Shown here in pieces: positions 7,300-10,589 of a stretch of 10,589 bases of DNA. The position numbers and the translations under genes are program-made. This DNA comes from Chthoniobacterales bacterium (GTDB taxonomy: Bacteria; Verrucomicrobiota; Verrucomicrobiia; Chthoniobacterales; UBA10450), in the NCBI GenBank assembly GCA_013697365.1, contig JACCXA010000290.1:1-10589 (forward strand), written 5' to 3'. Each line of letters opens with the position of its first letter. Positions within the stretch are counted from its first letter, which is position 1. The notes below the pieces were generated by a model. The model was given only the letters and a program-made list of their open reading frames with translations, did no database searches and was not told the DNA's origin.

Positions 7300-7433
7300 T
7301 GGGGAGCGCACGCGCCTCGCCTGCTGGTTTCGGCGCCTCGCCGAGACGAACCTGGCTTGGGAAACCCCGGGGAGAGAAAAGTTCGCGCTGGCGAGGGCGC
7401 CAGCGCCAGCACGCGAGGCGCGTGCGCTCCCCA
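7300..7433. repeat. GC-rich palindrome (REP/REPIN-like element 2) between hypD and SIS gene
   Basis: Bases 7300-7320 are the exact reverse complement of 7413-7433 (21 bp, perfect), separated by 92 bp. Three further hairpins sit inside: GCACGCG-AGG-CGCGTGC at 7409-7425 (perfect 7-bp stem; the left copy 7308-7324 has one mismatch), CGGCG-CCT-CGCCG at 7331-7343, and GCGCTGGCG-AGGG-CGCCAGCGC at 7385-7406 (perfect 9-bp stem). As in element 1, each outer arm starts GGGGAG directly before a hairpin, the REP layout. It starts 5 bases after the hypD stop codon on the leftward transcript. In the mRNA it should form a very stable structure, and REP elements between operon genes are known to protect the upstream message from 3' exonucleases. 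Element identity and function are inferred, but the symmetry is direct. Confidence 0.7.
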
Positions 7434-7438
7434 AAAAG

Positions 7439-8569
7439 TCATGCCGCCTCCGCGGGTTGCCTTAAATCCTGCGGATTCAATTCCAAGTGGCGACCATACG
7501 CATAGTAGGCCGCGCAGGCCCCTTCCGCCGAGACCATCGTCGCGCCGAGTGGATTCTCCGGCGTGCATTGCTTCCCGAAACAAGCGCAATCGTGCGGTTT
7601 CTTGACGCCTCGGAGAACGAGGCCGCTGATGCAATTTGCCGGCTCCTGCGTGTCGATCTCTCTCACATCGAAGATGCGCTCGGCATCGTGCTCGCGAAAT
7701 TCGTAGCGGAGTTTGTACCCGCTTTTCGGGATCGATCCGACGCCGCGCCACTTTCGGTCACAAACTTCGAAGACGTTGTTCACCAGATCCTGCGCGACCT
7801 TATTTCCTTCGCGGTTCACGACGCGGGGATACTGATTCTCGACCGTGTGCGTGCCGGCTTCGAGCTGGCGCAGCGTCATCAGCGTCCCCTGCAAAATATC
7901 GATCGGCTCGAACCCTGTGATGACGATCGGGACGCGGAAGCGTTCGGCGAGAGGTTCGTATTCGCGGTAACCCATCACCGTGCAGACGTGCCCGGGCCCG
8001 AGAAATCCCTGCACGCGATTCTGCGGCGATTGCAGGATGGAAGCGATCGAAGGTGGGACGAGGACGTGCGAAACAAGCACGGAAAAATTCTGTACACCTT
8101 GCTTCTTTGCCTGCCAGACGGACATCGCGTTACTCGGCGCGGTCGTTTCAAATCCAATTGCGAAAAAGACCACTTTCTTGTCGGGATTAGCTCGCGCGAT
8201 CTTCAAACAATCGATCGGCGAGTAAACAATGCGGATGTCGGCGCCGCGCGATTTGAGCACGAGCAGGTCGCCGTCTGAGCCCGGAACGCGCAGCATGTCG
8301 CCGAAAGAACAAAAGATGACGTCCGGCCGTTGCGCGATCGCATGCGCCTTGTCAATCATCTCCAGCGATGTGACGCAGACCGGACAGCCCGGGCCATGCA
8401 CCAGCTCGACCTCTTTGGGGAGCAGACGATCGATCCCGTACTTAACGATGCTGTGAGTCTGGCCGCCGCAGACCTCCATGAGCACCCAGGGCCGGGTCAC
8501 GGTGCGATGGATTTCGGCGACGATTTTGTCCGCGATCTCCTCACTCCGATATTCGTCGAGGTATTTCAT
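7439..8569 (-). CDS. hypD: Hydrogenase maturation protein HypD
   Basis: Iron-sulphur scaffold protein that with HypC assembles the Fe(CN)2CO unit of [NiFe]-hydrogenases before insertion into the large subunit. The 376-residue product matches the family length of about 360-380. Conserved features are MEVCGGQTHSIVKYGIDRLLP (31-51, Cys34), HGPGCPVCVT (58-67, Cys62 and Cys65), CSFGDMLRVPGS (87-98), AIGFETTAPS (137-146) and the C-terminal [4Fe-4S] region NCISGLVLRG...DCACFGKQCTPENPLGATMVSAEGACAAYY (312-356, Cys313, 328, 330, 335, 352). All key cysteines are present. The start MKYLDEYR is the normal HypD N-terminus; there is no obvious ribosome binding site. It is the first visible gene of the leftward hypD-SIS-hypE cluster. 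hypC, which commonly precedes hypD, is not found in the 200 bases upstream. Confidence 0.97.
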   Translation of the reverse strand: MKYLDEYRSEEIADKIVAEIHRTVTRPWVLMEVCGGQTHSIVKYGIDRLLPKEVELVHGPGCPVCVTSLEMIDKAHAIAQRPDVIFCSFGDMLRVPGSDGDLLVLKSRGADIRIVYSPIDCLKIARANPDKKVVFFAIGFETTAPSNAMSVWQAKKQGVQNFSVLVSHVLVPPSIASILQSPQNRVQGFLGPGHVCTVMGYREYEPLAERFRVPIVITGFEPIDILQGTLMTLRQLEAGTHTVENQYPRVVNREGNKVAQDLVNNVFEVCDRKWRGVGSIPKSGYKLRYEFREHDAERIFDVREIDTQEPANCISGLVLRGVKKPHDCACFGKQCTPENPLGATMVSAEGACAAYYAYGRHLELNPQDLRQPAEAA

Positions 8570-8770
8570 CGCGCGTTAAGCAGTAGTTTCGAATTTCCGT
8601 CGAGCGGCGCAGATCTGCATCCGAATCATCCCCCCGTCCGGTTGCCAGGATAGTATCACAGCACTCCGCGTTCGTCAGCACGCGAACCCGCGTTCTTAAT
8701 GGTACGGTATCTTTCCTCCGTCATTTCTGATCGGGCCTTAAGACTGGGGTGAGAGGAAGGGCCAAAGGCT
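8570..8770. promoter_or_regulatory. Divergent gap upstream of hypD, presumed promoter region
   Basis: About 200 bp between the hypD start (leftward) and the PLD remnant (rightward). It must drive the hyp cluster unless that is read from further right, which the rightward genes make unlikely. No clear -35/-10 pair, sigma-54 (GG-N10-GC) box or operator palindrome could be picked by eye. No ORF with the HypC start pattern (MCLA..P) is present on the minus strand. A purine stretch AGGAAGG (8754-8760) lies 10 bases before the ATG at 8771 and could act as a ribosome binding site for the short rightward ORF. Confidence 0.35.
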
Positions 8771-9169
8771 ATGTGTATTCTTCCTGCTGGCGTGCCCAAG
8801 GCGGGCTACCGTCCAGCGATGAAAGCCCGTCGCTCGCAATTAGCCACCATCGGTGTGACCGCGGCCGTGACAGCCGCGGCGACTGTCTTCGCGCGCAACT
8901 TCATTTCTGGCGAAAAGAAGGTTAAACAGCGGATCAATGACGGGCTTTGCACGTCGGTCGGTTCCGCGAATTTCGACAATCGCTCATTCCGCCTCAACAA
9001 CGAAGCGAACCTCAACATCATCGACCGCGAGATTGCGGAAGGCGAGACGCGCGCGGTTGAGGAAGATGAGCCGAACTCGCAGGAAGTGACGCATCGGGAT
9101 AGGCAGCAGCGTCCTCTCGCACAAAAAGTCGCGGATGCTTCCGCCGCACCTTTCCGCTCTCAACTTTAA
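8771..9169 (+). pseudogene. Internally deleted cardiolipin synthase / phospholipase D family gene
   Basis: A 132-residue ORF made of the two ends of a much longer protein. Residues from Met17 (ATG at 8819) onward, KARRSQLATIGVTAAVTAAATVFARNFISGEKK, resemble the membrane-anchored N-terminus of bacterial PLD-type cardiolipin synthases. At about residue 57 it jumps straight to DGLCTSVGSANFDNRSFRLNNEANLNI, the segment that normally follows the second HKD motif near the C-terminus, and it ends in the family-like FRSQL. Both HxKxxxxD catalytic motifs and some 300 or more residues between them are missing, so it cannot be an active PLD enzyme. The join is in frame with no stop codon, so a short membrane protein could still be made. 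ATG 8771 has an AGGAAGG upstream; ATG 8819 fits the family start better. A deletion in the genome or an assembly collapse are both possible. Confidence 0.68.
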
Positions 9170-9196
9170 GATCGGCCTCGAACTCGACCTCACGTC

Positions 9197-10589
9197 ATGC
9201 CTGGCCCGATAAGCAAGACCAGATCCGCGGACGCAATCGTCGGCCTTTGGACGGTGGCGCTGACAGCGTTCATAGTCGCCTCGCTTTATATCGCACGCGA
9301 TCTCCTCATTCCCCTTTCGCTCGCGGCCTTGCTCACTTTTCTCCTCACGCCCATCGTAAGGCGCCTGGAGCGATGGATCGGACGTATCTGCGCCGTCCTT
9401 CTGGTGGTGACGTTGATCTTTGCCGCCACCGGCGGCGCGGGCTGGGTCCTGACGCGGCAGCTGGTCGATCTCGCGACCAAGCTGCCCGATTACAAGGAAA
9501 ACATCCAAGGCAAGCTGCGCTCCCTGAAATCGCCGGGCTCCGGCACGTTCGAGAAGTTCTCGGAAACCGTCGAGGAACTGAAGCAGGATTTACCGGGAGC
9601 CGACGCTCCCACCATCACGCAGATCCCGGGCAAGCCCGAGACCGCGGTGGCTAGTCCGCCGAACCCGCGGCCTGCACCTGTGCAAATGGTCCAGAGCACA
9701 CAGGCAAATCCCCTCGAGCTAATGCAGCTCATCATCGCGCCGGTGCTGGGGCCGTTGGGCACGGCCGCGCTTGTTCTTTTGCTTGTCATTTTCATGCTCC
9801 TGCAACGAGAAGATCTGCGCAGCCGCGTCATTCGCCTGATCGGCCAGGGACGCATCAGCGCCACTACCCGTGCCATGGACGATGCCGGCGAGCGGGTCTC
9901 GCGCTACCTGCTCATGCAGTTGATCGTCAACGTGAGCTACGGCGTGCCGGTGGCAGTCGGGCTTTATTTTATCGGCGTGCCGAACGCAATTCTGTGGGGC
10001 GCCTTCGCCATCGTGCTGCGCTTTATTCCGTATGTGGGGCCATGGATCGCGGCTGCGTTCCCGATCACGCTGGCACTCGCGGTCTCGCCAGGTTGGATGA
10101 TGCCGCTGCTTACGATCGGCCTTTTCCTTGTCCTCGAATTGCTGAGTAACAACGTGATGGAGCCCTGGCTTTACGGCTCCAGCACCGGGGTTTCATCGAT
10201 GGCGCTGATCGTGGCCGCAGTCTTTTGGACATGGCTCTGGGGCCCGGTCGGCCTGGTGCTGGCCACGCCGCTCACCGTTTGCCTCGTGGTCATGGGCCGG
10301 CACGTGCCGCGGCTCGCTTTCCTCAGCGTTGTCCTCAGCGATGAGGAAGCGCTCACGCCCGCCGAGGACTGCTACCATCGGCTCCTCACGCCCGGCGAGC
10401 GCGATGAAATGGAGCTCGTGGAAACGTATTTGAAGGCGAACTCGCTCACGGCGCTTTACGATTCCGTTTTGGTTCCTGTTATCACCGCCGCCGAAACCGA
10501 TCATCGGCTTGAGCTGCTGGATAATGAACAACGCGTTCTCGTGATGCAGAGCCTGCGCGACATCGTGGATGACATGGGCGCAAGGCCGC
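9197..10589 (+). CDS. AI-2E family transporter (PerM/YdiK, DUF20), 3' end beyond window
   Basis: Polytopic inner-membrane protein of the AI-2E exporter/PerM family; members have been linked to autoinducer-2 export or ion antiport, and the substrate here is unknown. From ATG 9197 the frame is open for 464 codons to the window end. Helices at about 14-33, 36-56 and 64-85 are followed by a soluble loop (86-175) with a Pro-rich stretch (PPNPRPAPV) and then helices from about 178 to 370. Conserved family signatures are LRFIPYVGPWIAA (274-286), NNVMEPWLYG (318-327) and WLWGPVGLVLATPLTVCLVVMGRH (346-369). After the last helix a charged cytoplasmic tail of at least 90 residues begins (LTPAEDCYHRLLTPGE...), longer than in the roughly 350-residue minimal members. 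It starts 27 bases after the PLD remnant. No ribosome binding site is clear, so the start is slightly uncertain. Confidence 0.9.
   Translation, partial: MPGPISKTRSADAIVGLWTVALTAFIVASLYIARDLLIPLSLAALLTFLLTPIVRRLERWIGRICAVLLVVTLIFAATGGAGWVLTRQLVDLATKLPDYKENIQGKLRSLKSPGSGTFEKFSETVEELKQDLPGADAPTITQIPGKPETAVASPPNPRPAPVQMVQSTQANPLELMQLIIAPVLGPLGTAALVLLLVIFMLLQREDLRSRVIRLIGQGRISATTRAMDDAGERVSRYLLMQLIVNVSYGVPVAVGLYFIGVPNAILWGAFAIVLRFIPYVGPWIAAAFPITLALAVSPGWMMPLLTIGLFLVLELLSNNVMEPWLYGSSTGVSSMALIVAAVFWTWLWGPVGLVLATPLTVCLVVMGRHVPRLAFLSVVLSDEEALTPAEDCYHRLLTPGERDEMELVETYLKANSLTALYDSVLVPVITAAETDHRLELLDNEQRVLVMQSLRDIVDDMGARP

Noticed and set aside
7263..7751. Leftward open frame spanning the hypD end and palindrome
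   Set aside because: Out of frame with hypD and Arg-rich; it exists only because the repeat is free of stops.
7487..8278. Rightward open frame opposite hypD
   Set aside because: Antisense shadow; hypD has all family cysteines and normal length.
8984..9508. Leftward 174-codon open frame across the PLD remnant and AI-2E start
   Set aside because: Charged low-complexity translation with no motif, and it is opposite the clear AI-2E N-terminal helices.

Overview
The window looks like chromosomal DNA of a high-GC soil bacterium, most likely a verrucomicrobial lineage of the Chthoniobacterales/Udaeobacter kind. That placement is an inference from protein style, few clear Shine-Dalgarno sites, non-ATG starts and GC-rich palindromic intergenic repeats; no rRNA or marker gene fixes the taxonomy. 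I see no tRNA, rRNA, CRISPR array, insertion sequence or phage module.

Layout from left to right: (1) the 3' part of an aquaporin (MIP) channel gene, cut by the window start; (2) a 179-bp convergent gap filled by a long GC-rich palindromic element (730-867); (3) a leftward pair, a secreted DUF1223 thioredoxin-fold-like protein followed, with a 4-bp ATGA overlap, by a GH15 glucoamylase/trehalase-type hydrolase; (4) a rightward set with an ECF-type sigma factor, an overlapping single-pass membrane protein that is probably its anti-sigma factor, and a DUF1360 membrane protein; (5) a leftward [NiFe]-hydrogenase maturation cluster hypD - SIS-domain (GmhA-like) gene - hypE, with a second palindromic element (7300-7433) between hypD and the SIS gene; (6) rightward, a short ORF that is an internally deleted cardiolipin synthase/phospholipase D gene; (7) an AI-2E/PerM-family membrane protein running off the right end.

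How the genes work together: HypD and HypE act in making the Fe(CN)2CO centre of [NiFe]-hydrogenases. HypE carries the C-terminal PRIC tail whose cysteine is modified, and HypD carries its CGGQTH, GPGCPVC and C-terminal cluster cysteines, so the host very probably makes a [NiFe]-hydrogenase, although no structural gene and no hypA/B/C/F lies here. The sigma/anti-sigma pair is a self-contained regulatory unit of unknown signal. The DUF1223/GH15 pair is probably co-translated.

The least ordinary material is: two REP/REPIN-like palindromic elements with GGAG heads next to hairpins, one of them inside the hyp operon and readable in frame as a spurious N-terminus of the SIS protein; the collapsed PLD gene; and the sugar-isomerase-like gene embedded between hypD and hypE. 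I found no clear evidence of a wholly new multi-gene system.
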